Below are positions 22,821-33,820 of a stretch of DNA of 64,000 nt, one piece after another. Source of the stretch: Clarireedia homoeocarpa (taxonomy: Eukaryota > Ascomycota > Leotiomycetes > Helotiales > Rutstroemiaceae); contig LNKV01000023.1 in the NCBI GenBank assembly GCA_001465935.1, positions 496,001 to 560,000 on the forward strand, in the 5' to 3' direction. A program made the position numbers and the translations under genes. Positions within the stretch are counted from its first letter, which is position 1. Every line of letters begins with the position of its first letter. Below the pieces are notes generated by a model. It was not told the DNA's origin, did not search any database, and saw only the letters and a list, made by a program, of their open reading frames with translations.

Positions 22821-23169
22821 CTTGACAAGCTCACTCGCAAGGAATTATTTTTTGTCGATGGAAAATGGTGATGAGCTCATGCAGCCTAGACAAAACGTTG
22901 GCACAGTGCTTCACATGCTAAAAAAAAATTAGAGGTAGGCGCTAGCCAAGAAGAGGCGAACCCCAGATTTCTGCTGGGCCTAGGCCGGTGATTAGCATGC
23001 CGATAGCACGCTGGCGCTCACCGAGGCTTGAACGTTGAGTTGTTTTGCTCCCATCTACAAGAATTGAACAACAAACGCAGCAAGAATACAATGCGTTCGC
23101 ATTTTACATTTAACTTATACCCATTACCATGATTATACATCGCCATCGCTATTGATAAATTATCCAAAG
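22821..23169. promoter_or_regulatory. divergent promoter region Pop4 / GNPAT-type gene
   Basis: The only sequence between two opposite start codons. No specific element is assigned. A further in-frame ATG at 23152 lies just upstream of the chosen acyltransferase start. Confidence 0.4.
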
Positions 23170-25853
23170 ATGGCTGATCAGAGGAGTTCCTCTCCACCGC
23201 GGACTTCTGCACCGGATCTCGAAATCCTCGGCGACCAAGTAACCCTCCATCCAAGTGGCTACATTGAACCGCCAGAGCGACCCGACGATGGAGATAAAGA
23301 AAGGAATCTGGTGGAGCATATGGCTCGATTCAGGTCCAGTCCATTGGAGTTCCTAAGAGAAGTTTCGTTGCATGTTTCTGGAGTGAGTATATAAGCTTCC
23401 TCAATGTCAACAATTCGACTGCTAACCGTGATGAAGACAGGATGGCGTGCATACGATAACTTTATCGGACAACCTATATTTTACCCTGGGTTTTCAGAGA
23501 ATATGACAGCTGCAGTTCTTTCCACGCCGATTCTACAGAAACGAATAGTCGAACTAGCGGAGAAACGGATCGGAGTTGAGGAACAAGAGGGGTTGTTGAA
23601 TAAGGATGATCCACTGTACCATGCGAAACGGTCGCAACGGAAAGCCGTCATTGAACAGAATCTGCAAGAGCTATCGGAGAAGTTGACAGGAGATATGATA
23701 TGCAAGATGGAGAGCAAAAGATTTATTCGAGGGGCGTATTACCTAACAACCCAACTGTTGACTCGAGCGTATCATCAAGGTAGGCATCACAGATATGTGC
23801 TGTTGAGTCCGCACTAACTTTTGGATAGGTATACATGTGTCGAGTGAAGAAGTCCTGAGACTACGAAACGTTGCTGAGCAGGCGCAGAAGGACAAACAGT
23901 CGATCATTTTCCTACCATGTCATAGATCTCATGTAGATTATGTTTCTCTACAGCTTATTTGCTATCGCCTAGGCCTAGCTTTACCTACGGTCGTTGCTGG
24001 AGATAACTTGAACATCCCCGTTTTGGGAAGTTTCCTGCAACATGCAGGTATGTATTATTAGTCTCTCCGTTCTCGATGAATGCTAATTTTATTAGGTGCT
24101 ATGTGGATTAGGAGAAGTTTTGGAGACGATGCTCTGTACACTACCCTTGTACAATCATATATAGATACATTGCTCCAGGGCGGATACAATTTTGAATGTT
24201 TCATTGAGGGCGGGAGATCCAGAACTGGAAAGTTGTTGCCCCCCAAGTTCGGTATCTTAAGTTTCATATTGGACAGCATTCTCTCGGGTCGAGTAAAAGA
24301 TGCTATCATTTGTCCGGTCAGCACTCAGTATGACAAAGTCATCGAAACCGAAGGCTACGTCGACGAGCTACTCGGCACCCCTAAGAAAAAGGAGAATTTA
24401 GCGGATTTTCTTTCCGCCTCCTCGATATTATCTTTGAAATTAGGCCGTGTTGATGTGAGGTTCCATGAGCCTTGGAGTTTACGTGATTTTATTTTGCAAC
24501 AGCAAGCTCGATCTATGGGGGGCATACCAAAGTCCCTTGATTTTGAGAGCATCAATGTACCCAGTGTTCGACAGAAGCTACTGAGGACGATGGGCTACAA
24601 GGTTCTTTCCGATATCAACGCTGTGTCAGTTGTCATGCCTACTGCGCTGGTTGGAACAGTTTTATTGACGCTGAGAGGACGTGGGGTCGGAAAGGCTGAA
24701 CTTGTTCGCAGAGTTGAATGGATTAGCGAGCGAGTCCGAAATAAGGGAGGCCGAGTTGCTCATTTTGCTGGTGCACCTACTTCTGTTGTAGTCGAGAGAG
24801 CCCTTGAAGTTTTGGGCAAAGACCTCGTGGGAAGAGTGGACGGCTTGGCGGAAGAAACATACTATGCCGTGGATAGATTCCAGCTTTCTTTCTACCGAAA
24901 CATGACCATACATCTTTTTATATCAGAAGCGCTTGTAAGCGCAAGCATGTATATTCATGTGAAGCGTGGGGGCGGACCAAGCAACCAGAATATTACTTAC
25001 GAAGAATTACGGGATCAAGTTCAGTTCCTTTCTCAACTTTTCCGTGGCGAGTTTATCTACCCAACGGAAGGACTGGCTATGAATTTGGACAAAACATTAC
25101 GCGACTTGGAAGCCGATAGAATAGTTGAGTTATTGCGAGACTCTGAAGGAAATATCACGACGATTGGTTTGTCAGACCTCGAACGTTCTGTTGGACGCGA
25201 GAATTATGACTTCTACTGCTTCTTGATCTGGCCATTTGTGGAGGCATTTTGGCTCGGAGCAGTCTCTTTGATGGGCTTCACGCCACCTCCGAACCGCCCA
25301 GACGATGTCTGGTTGGATGTTAAAAGGGCCCAGGACGGTGCCCAGCTCGTAAGTTTTTTTTTTTTTTTTTTTTTTTTTGCATATCCTTGCTGAAGAGCTA
25401 TTTACTAACGATAACCAGCTTGGTAAAACCCTCTATCATCAGGGAGATTTGTCCTATTTTGAAGCTGTCAACAAGGAAACACTGAAAAACGCATATACAC
25501 GGTTCGAGGAAGAAGGTATTGTGATCGTGTCAAAAAGTAAGAATACAAAAATACCGCCGAAAGCGCGACTAGTACCAGATTGGACACCGAAGCGAAACCC
25601 GGAGACAGGTTTGATTATTGCGGAGGGTAGATTGTGGGACTTCATTGAGAAAATTGCTAAGTCGAGGAGGGAAGGGAAGAATAGACGTGATGGAGCTACT
25701 GTATCAACTCGTGTGTTGAGACACACAGATCAATTGGGGCAGGCATTATTTGCGGAAAATTCCGGAGATCTCCGCATGTCCGAAGAAGACAAGAAGGAAT
25801 TACTGAAGAAAGAAAGGAGAAGGCAGGCATTGAAAGCTAGAGCCCATTTGTAA
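23170..25853 (+). CDS. PlsB/GNPAT-type glycerol-3-phosphate or dihydroxyacetone-phosphate acyltransferase
   Basis: Five exons (23170-23382, 23437-23779, 23829-24047, 24096-25348, 25419-25853), 820 aa. The acyltransferase domain has the catalytic HX4D box as CHRSHVDY (H217, D222), then VVAGDNLNIPVLG and the substrate-binding FIEGGRSRTGKLLPPKFGIL. The PlsB-like C-terminal region follows with LFISEALVSASMYIHVKR and YDFYCFLIWPFVEAFWLG. The last three residues are AHL, which fits the relaxed PTS1 pattern [SAC][KRH][LM]. Animal GNPAT is a peroxisomal enzyme that acylates DHAP for ether lipids, while bacterial PlsB uses glycerol-3-phosphate. Substrate cannot be told from sequence. It is not homologous in layout to yeast ER Gat1/Gat2. 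Intron 4 holds a T run directly after its donor. Confidence 0.88.
25353..25378. repeat. T tract of about 26 inside intron 4 of the GNPAT-type gene
   Basis: Runs immediately after the GTAAGT donor and is far from the TACTAAC branch site near 25403. It is therefore not a normal polypyrimidine tract in front of the acceptor. Confidence 0.85.
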
Positions 25854-28052
25854 CGTATGTATGACTATGCAGTAACTAGTACCAGAAATTCGAGTTGTAA
25901 TCTCTAATTCTCACTTGCTTTACGATGTGAGAAAAATCCTCGTACATTTCCTAAATGAATGTGTAGACTCGCTAACCCTTTGTATTTTCTCCATACGCTG
26001 CCCAGCTTTTGAAAGCTTTTTAGTTCCTCACTTCGCTTTTTCCACTTAGGACGAGACAACAAACCCTGATGCGACTTATATTCCATTTCTTTTTACACAA
26101 TACAATTATTGCTCAAATGTTTCCTCACCGTGATATGCTGCCGCTTGACAATTGCTCTAAGAAATGGCAGCATTGCACAACCAAATCTTCTCTTATCATG
26201 TCTCGCACCCGGCACACTTGGCTTTCTCCTCGTGGCATACTACTCCAGATGGCTTTACAGTCGGCGTCGCTTGCATTACTTGGATGCTCTTGCTGAATGC
26301 GTTCACTTGATTTAATCTAGTCACCCGGCGTACAGCCATATATGATGAGATGCAATCACGGAAAGATGGCCTAGATAACCATTAAGAAACCTAGAAGCCA
26401 CAGCGCATCTAGTTACAGCACAAGGGCTTCATGGTAACTTGATAGCTCAAACTACGGTACAATCGATAAACGCCAAGCACTGCCATTCATGACGTACGTC
26501 ACCCATTCGCGCCGACTATGTAAGTTATCTCAATTCACGCTCTCACGCAACTAAACCAATTTCTCATGATTTGCGAACACACCCATGCAATCATGTCCTC
26601 ATGAGACTAAGATTCTAGCCAGAGATGAACAAGGAAGTGATATTGGAGAGCTCAAGACCCTCGTCCGTGAGTTGCACCAGGGGTAAACTACAAATCAAAT
26701 AGTCAACCAGATAGCTAATGAAGGCTGACGCACAAGAAGAGCAAAATCACGGCAGGCTGTGAACATCCAACCATTACTGATGGCTTAATCCTGTGAACAC
26801 CTTTGCTGTGAAAATGAGAACCACTTTACTGACTTTGAGCCTTGAAATGAAAAGTGCTACTGACACAAAGCATAGAATCTAGGGCTGATCGAGTTCTGCT
26901 TTGAATAAGGTGCCGGTTATGTGTGCAAGGAAAATACGCGCACTGGTTACATCGCTGTATTAGAGAAACAAAGATAACACTGGGTGAAAAGTTCTGCCAT
27001 ATCTTTGAAGTCTTCTCTGCGGTTGCTGAAATGCAGAGAAACATACTCTGCAATTCAGCACATCCCGGAGTGTCCGATGTCCATCAGTTTCGCCAGCCGG
27101 AAAGATTATATCAACATAAACGAGAAAATAAAGCCGAACAAGTGTATTGATCTGAACAAGGTGAAATCAGTCAACTCGAAATAGGATCATTAACCTAGAG
27201 GTGCACTTTGGGGGAAGGAGAAGACGATACAACAACAATAAACCTGTGCAATATAACACGGCAGCCCCTAACGTTTCTGGATTTGTTTTATCATGACTTC
27301 TTCCGCAGTAAATACCCGTCCAGGAAACGTCTGACCATCGGGTATCAGTTCCCACGGATTTCGAGAGCAGGTTAAGCCCCACGGCCAAGAGCTCCACGAC
27401 CTTGTGATTAACGCGGACGACATCGCCAGACTGAAAGACTTCCGCAGGAACCGAACAGTCATGGGTAACCTAGAGACGCCATGCTTCATCGATCACAAAA
27501 GCGGCGAGAACCCGAACGAGAAAGCTTGAGTATAGACACTTAAAGTGAAAAAAGCGATTGAATCCCTCAATTAATACATAGCAATACAGAAAGACAACGA
27601 AAATAGATCATGATCATGTGGACAATCACTTTGATATACACCACTACAATAACGTAAGTGCTCAGCCCCGCATAATAAACCAGAAATCGCTAGACATTGA
27701 TCTTATGGCAAGAACACAGTATTTAAGCAAGAACCGATGGGCAACTAGATATCTAAAGCCATGAATGAACGAATGAAATTAGAACGTACGAGTTGTATTG
27801 GATATATGATCTTCGCGACCTCGGGTGCCGATGCTGACCTGGCTTCACGTGGATTCGCGTGGGTTCGCGTAAAGTGGTTTAGAGTCACCTTCGCGCCTGC
27901 TTTATTGCAGTGAACACCACACACCAGACCCCTTACATCGCCAGAAGGCGAGTTCAAGAAGCGATACACTTGCGTGATATAATCGCTGTTGAGAATAAAA
28001 CTTCGAGCTGGCTGGTTTGTCTAAAGCTGTCTTGCCGAGGCATTGGATAGTC
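25854..28052. other. 2.2-kb gene-poor region
   Basis: No intact gene is supported. Minus-strand segments at about 27267-27469 and 27790-28020 read like exons but do not form one open gene, and are listed separately. The remaining ORFs (25904-27184) are short and unsupported. The PNKP promoter must lie near the right end. Confidence 0.5.
27267..28020 (-). pseudogene. possible decayed minus-strand gene of unknown family
   Basis: Segment A (27790-about 28020) reads VYRFLNSPSGDVRGLVCG, then HCNKAGAKVTLNHFTRTHAN, and ends at a good GTACGT donor. Segment B (from 27469 after an AG) reads VTHDCSVPAEVFQSGDVVRV and joins A in phase. Further on the plausible ending NPWELIPDGQTFPGRVF, then TAEEVMIKQIQKR and a stop at about 27267-27269, is in a different frame. 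A frameshift therefore appears between about 27390 and 27350. No start codon or family was recognised. It could also be chance open frame, and the antisense position next to the PNKP start argues for caution. Confidence 0.25.
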
Positions 28053-29950
28053 ATGGCAAGCCCGGGCAGAATGCCGAAGAGAAAATCAAGTACAGATCGC
28101 CCTATATCACCTCCTCCAACTCGTCGCAAGGTGCAATCATCGACAACGTGTAAGTCTGCGATTCTTCAATGATAGAATCACAAGGCTGATATACTTGCAG
28201 CCAATGCAGTCGCATCATTTTTCACACCTACATCTCAGAAGCCTCCACAGAGAATTTCTTGGCAAGAACGTGCTCCTGACGACGATACACCAAGCACACT
28301 TTTGGTAGGCAAGTATGAGCCATCGAAGGATAGCGGGATAAGTAAGCCCGCATCGCAAGACACGAAGAGAAATAAAATCGCGGCATTTGATTTCGTTAGT
28401 GATGACGCGTTCATTCGACTTTAGACAGTTGCTGATATTCGTGGATAGGACTCAACTCTCATTTCAACTGCGTCTGGCAAGAAACATTCAGGTAGTGGGC
28501 AGGACTGGAAGTGGTGGCACACATCAGTTCCTAGTACGCTCAGAAGACTGTACTTAGAGGATGGGTTGGTGATACAAAACTTCGTATACAGTTCCGAAGT
28601 GCTGATTGTTCTACAGCTTTCGTGTCGTTGTCTTGAGCAACCAAGCCGGGATATCACTCAAAACGGACCCCAAAACTCCAAAAGCACAGCGATCTCGACT
28701 GGGTGAATTCAAGACGAAGGCTTCTGCTGTCTTCAGCCAACTTGACATCCCCATCAGCATTTATGCGGCGACCGAGAAAGATATTTATCGAAAGCCACGA
28801 ACTGGCATGTGGAAAGAATTACTCGAAGATTACGATATTCACCAACCGGCTGACCTCAACTTACAAGATTCCATCTTTGTTGGTGATGCCGGCGGACGCC
28901 ACGCAAGTATTGGACATTCAAAGGACTTCTCTTGTTCAGACCGGTATGTTCATCAGCGAGTCCAGTTCTGTGTCATTTGCTCACCTCTGCTAGTAATTTC
29001 GCCGAGAATGTCGGAATCAAATTCTACACCCCAGAAGAATACTTCCTCCATGAAGCACCAAGACCTTTCACTCGTACATTTGAACCAGGCGATTACATAT
29101 CCGAAGGCACCGCAGGTGAGAGTCAATCATACGATTAATCTGTTCTGAGTCGTGTCTGATATCTTTTCAGTGACCGGAAAATATGAAAGAAAGAATCCAC
29201 AGGATGTCATTCTCTTTGTCGGGAGTCCTGGGGCCGGGAAATCTACGTTCTATTGGAAGCAACTGGAACCCCTCAACTATGTTAGGGTGAACCAGGACAT
29301 TCTCAAAACAGTATGTGAAGTATTTACCAGCAATAAAAGAAGCTAATCTAACGTCCGACGAGAGAGACAAATGTATCAAAGTTGCTGGAGAGTTGTTGGG
29401 AGCGGGGAAATCTGTTGTCGTTGGTGAGCAGTCTACATTGTACCGCATAACGTCATGACAGCGAAGCTGATCTGTTCTAGACAACACCAATGCAGACCGA
29501 GAAGTTCGAAGTAAATGGATAGCATTAGCTGCCAAGCATTCCGTACCGATTCGTTGTGTTCATTTCCTTGCAGGCGCACAAATCTGTGAACACAATGACG
29601 CTGTGCGAGCCCTTAATGGAACAGTATGTCTCTCCTCGGCTCCCCGAATTTCCTTGTGCCAATAGATTCTCTTAAGCATTGGCACGAGAAACTTCAAGTG
29701 CCACATGGACGACTTTCTAATCCGATACAGATGAACCCAGAAAATCGATCAATACTTCCCAAGCTGGCTTTCACAAGCTTTTCATCAAGATATCAAAAAC
29801 CCGAAATGACCGAAGGTTTCCAGGATATCACAGAGGTACCGTTCAAGGTACGTCGAACTGCATTCCCCTGCATTGACAGTGCTGAAGTCATTCAAACAGT
29901 TCGAGGGTAGCGAGGCCCAACGAGAAATTTGGACTCAGCATTGGATTTGA
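28053..29950 (+). CDS. pnk1: polynucleotide kinase 3'-phosphatase (PNKP-like DNA end-repair enzyme)
   Basis: Ten exons: 28053-28149, 28201-28394, 28449-28564, 28617-28943, 28994-29115, 29171-29310, 29363-29423, 29481-29623, 29731-29847, 29900-29950. Phases all close to 455 aa. The phosphatase part has the DxDxT motif IAAFDFDSTL, where intron 2 splits the two aspartates (D96, D98). VVVLSNQAGIS and DSIFVGDAGGR follow. The kinase part has Walker A GSPGAGKS at about 303-310, then VNQDILKTRDKC, VVVDNTNADREVRSKW and the ending EGFQDITEVPF. It cleans 3'-phosphate and 5'-hydroxyl DNA ends for ligation in single- and double-strand break repair. No FHA domain precedes it, as in fission yeast Pnk1 and unlike mammals. 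A basic KRKSSTDRP N-terminus may be nuclear. Confidence 0.92.
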
Positions 29951-31149
29951 AGCTTACATGATTGTCCATTTCATTCGACAAATGCACTAGTCGCTATGCG
30001 CCTTGCATCACCTTCACATGCTTCCAATATTATTAGGAAGCTTACATTTATCCTGAATTTATCCTATTTGAACTATGAATCATCAAGTAGGTTACTCCGA
30101 ATTTGATGAACTGCAAGACCGCGATACCGCACCACCGTTGCGAAAAGTAACGTATGTCGGTAAATGTGCTTTACCACGACCGAAAGACTGTGACCGAAAG
30201 ACTGTGACCGAAGGCCGAAGTCGAGTTACTCTATGATGCAATGTTAAGCCTCTAGTCATGGTTCATTATTGTATTGAGTACTCAAGCACATCATACAGAG
30301 TAGTTAACGTGTCAACGTTGCATATATTCACTTCCGACTTTACTTTTTTGTTTGTGCTTTCTTAACTATGTATTACTAATACAAAAAAGGACGACTTTAA
30401 AATCTTTCGTGAACGGAGAACTGCAAATGAAAAAGTCTAAATGATTAATTGGGGAGGCTGGATGTTCTGGATCTCGTCGATCTGTTCTATCGGGATCTAC
30501 TTCGTATGGACCAGATTCTCACCTTGATGCCTTAGAAATCCACCTTGAGAACCAGGCCGCAATAAATTCCTTCTCTTCGCGGAGACAACTTGGAAGCATT
30601 TTGTCTAGCATTTCTTTGGCGTTGTGACTCTGGGTTACGAAGCTTTGGCATGAATCGCTCACCATACGAAGGACTAAGGACCTACTAGTCGTTCTGAGAG
30701 GCACTGCAGCATGAAAAGGCCCTACTGTAGAGGGGACGCTGATAAAGGCTCGGTAGGAACTAATGTACAATACAGATCATCCTTGGAGCTGAGCTTGCGA
30801 AACGGCCAATTGTCTTCGACCAGATTTACACCGCGATATCAGGAACCTGGGAATTGGCAAAGCGGTCTAATGAGCTGAACAGTGCACTCTGTTCGCAACA
30901 AGGATGGGTTAGACGACGAAGCATTCAGAATCGATCTATCCTTCTCTGTTCCTGGCTGATATGGGGTACTACCCAGCAAGCCTTCCAAACCAACGAAAAG
31001 AAATGGAGACACGGATTACACGATCGACCTCCAATGAGGGTCGAGCGGAATCTGCATCGTTCCTTTTCCGCTCCTCTAGTTGATTGATCAATTAAGCAAA
31101 CCAATTGCTTATTGATCCAGATGTGAGATCCGGATACTTGCTTCGTCAC

Positions 31150-31530
31150 TTGCTTTATTTACTAAGGGTTTCGCATATAAATGCAGCGGATTTATATCCG
31201 GATCCAAATTCAAACTTCGGCTTGATGAGGTCATACACTTCCCAATGACACTTCCCAAGTGCGCACTCTCTTGCAGTATACCCTTTTTTTCCTGTCGTAC
31301 TGTATGGGCGAGGCAATACCAGGGCGAAGAGAAGAGGCGCTGCTTGTGGCTGCGAATATTTCCTTGAAACAACGAGAGACAACAATATCGACCTTGATCA
31401 TTGGATCGCTCAGGTCGGCAGGTCGGGTACCTGCACCAGGATGTCTCGGACGTTGTGCGACACAGTCAGGGCAGAGCTTGCAAAGTTTTTGCAAGGCAAG
31501 GAACCCCAGGCGCGTCGGTACACAATGCAT
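31150..31530 (-). pseudogene. possible ankyrin-repeat gene remnant
   Basis: Reading across one frame change gives FAATSSASSLRPGIASPIQY, then DRKKGYTARECALGKCHW and EVYDLIKPK. This resembles the loop-helix pattern of an ankyrin repeat (G-x-T-A followed by a helix ending in LI). The open frame is broken at both ends and no start or neighbouring repeats are intact. Such remnants are common in gene-poor fungal DNA. The evidence is weak and visual only. Confidence 0.22.
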
Positions 31531-32469
31531 CCGCTCGCACTTTTCGACACACGGAAAAAGAAATCTTTTTCGGAATGACTAACCACATTGGTAGCTATCC
31601 AGGGTTTTTAAGGATTATACTTAAGTATGTCGGTTCCGTCTGCACCAATCTGTCAATCGCTTCATGAAGGAAAAGAAGCTTAACGTTGTGTTGAACGTGA
31701 CAAAACCTTCGGCCGGCGTAACGCTGGTCAAAATGGAAAAAATGCTGATGCGTGGGAGAACATCTAAGCTTTTGTGATCGGAGAACTCAACTCCCCCACG
31801 ACACGATGCTCTTCTCTCCCGACAATTGACTAGTCACAAGAGAACCCTTATGACCCTGATTCAATCGTCGAACGGAAAGGCAGGGAGTGAAGGAAGAAAA
31901 GCTTTGAACCGTCGAGCTAATCTAGATATAGCCTTTTCATTAGTATCAACCGAAAACGGGCGAGATTTGGTCCATATCTCTGGAAAGAGAGCCGGCAATG
32001 CCTCTAGCGTTACTTCGTAGACCTTTCTCCACTCTTATCCTCGTTATTGGGTCTGCTATCCCTTTTGCCCTTTTCCCTAGGCCCTGCAAAAACTCAAGGC
32101 TGCTTACAGGCACCCTCTTGTCCGACGTGCCTTTGCCTGTTCCTATTTAATTGGAACGGCTGGGATTACGGAAGAACAAATCGAAAGTTCCTGCTCCGAC
32201 GGCCCATCGTCATCGGGCAAGGTTTGGCCTTCAAGAAGGTTCTGTGATGGATTCGTAGTCAACATCACGGCCCGTATGATAAATTGTTCTCTAGACTGCC
32301 GAGGTAGAGCTTGGATGAGGAAGAGAGGTGTTGAATGCACTCTCTTGTGCTTTTTTTTAAGAATCAATCCGTTCTAAGGAAGAGATTGTCGGAGGTCCGT
32401 CAGAACACTTGGGACCAAAAGCTTCCCCAAATCTCTAGATATGTTTAGGGGCTTTTAGGACAGACACTT

Positions 32470-32517
32470 CTTCTCGCTCGGGGCCTACGCAAAACTTCTC
32501 GGCCAGCAAGCGAGAAG
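32470..32517. repeat. inverted repeat, 9-bp arms
   Basis: CTTCTCGCT at 32470-32478 and its exact complement AGCGAGAAG at 32509-32517, loop 30 nt. It is one of two inverted repeats in this block. Confidence 0.6.
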
Positions 32518-32727
32518 GATCAACTGTCCTTCGTAGATCACAGTGAGCTCAGCCCTTGCAAGCCCTGGAAACAACCTCTCCCTATTCGAGTATTATTCTT
32601 TTGGTTTGGACAGTATACATGGGCTAAGCGAACTCCTCATCCCCGAGCCCCAAGACTCATATGCCCTGAGTAGGTAAAGTGTGCACGTAAATATCCCCCT
32701 TGAAGATGAACGAGTGGGCTAAGGGAT

Positions 32728-32768
32728 AGCCATGAAGCCTTCCCGCTGCCGAGCTTCATGGCTTTTTG
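32728..32768 (+). other. perfect 11-bp stem-loop followed by TTTTT
   Basis: Arms AGCCATGAAGC (32728-32738) and GCTTCATGGCT (32753-32763) pair exactly around a 14-nt loop. The T of the right arm opens a short T run ending at 32767. The shape is that of an intrinsic terminator or organellar 3' hairpin, but the context is nuclear and no gene ends just before it. Confidence 0.6.
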
Positions 32769-33733
32769 TCTGGCGAAAAACATTAGACGCAAGTTGTAAC
32801 GGTCGATGAGTGCTAGTGTTTACAACGCGTATGCACAAATTGAGTAGTGGCTATCTCAATATGCCTGAGGGTTTACTGGGAGTGTTGTAGCGTCGGAAAT
32901 CCCAGCGGGTCATAGAATTAATGGGGGAAATACAATAAACAAACTCCACCCAATTCCAGTCCCATGGGAACTAGATACTCCGTACGTCTAGTAGAGACAT
33001 CCCTCGTACATAGAACTTTGGGTCCAAGACCTACTCTCGACCTACAACGAGTCTTACCTATCAACTCATTCACTGCTTCTCAATCCTCTTATCTTTGCTT
33101 TTTTCTCTCCTTCTGACTTGTTTCTTCCACCTTATATCCACTTTACAGCCCAATTGCAGCCAGTCATCCAGTCAGACTTCAACAACAACCTCGATAACCC
33201 CCTCCCCCCCCTTTCACCGTCGCATTGTGTCACGTACAGTCACTCACGCACGTCTTTACTCCGCTATTTGTCCAACAAGACAATCATTCCTCAAGGTAAT
33301 ATTGACCGACCCAATCATCGTAAGTATCACGAAGTCCCCGAGTGCTGCATGTCTTTCTCAAAAGCTACACTTCACGTGAGAAGCTTGAGAAGATTTTACC
33401 CCGGTCTGGCATGCGGGAAGGTTGAAAGAGCTATATCTGATTGGTAGTATCAAGAAAAAAGTTCGCATCGCACCCAGACTTCTCAACCACACATTCAACC
33501 TTCATATCCATACAATTCTCCCACCGATCCTCAACCTACGTGGTCCTCTCGAAAAACGCATAACTTGGAAGCGTCCACGTATGATTGTGAACAAGGTACT
33601 TGTGCAGTCCTTCTCACTCGGTACCGCTACACCAAGCCATTGGAAAAGAAAAGAATAATAGTTTCCTCGCATTATGTTATCAATCGCACTATAAACCCGC
33701 ACCCGTCTTTTTGTCGAAGTACACAATCGGTAC

Positions 33734-33767
33734 ATCCGTACATTACAAGCATCCGTACATTACAAGC
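33734..33767. repeat. 17-bp unit in tandem, two copies
   Basis: ATCCGTACATTACAAGC is present twice without a gap, about 55 bp before the start codon at 33821, hence in the probable leader or core promoter. Confidence 0.85.
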
Positions 33768-33820
33768 TTGGGTGCTTTGGAGCTCTACACAGTGACTACT
33801 TACCTGCACATAACAACAAA

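Larger units (their letters stand above)
29951..33820. other. 3.9-kb gene-poor region of mixed origin
   Basis: No intact gene. Left part: AT-rich spacer and unsupported ORFs. 31150-31530 (minus): frameshifted ankyrin-like remnant. 31650-32800: a block of different texture with inverted repeats. 33000-33820: probable long pyrimidine-rich promoter/leader of the gene at 33821, with a 17-bp tandem repeat at 33734-33767. Confidence 0.5.
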
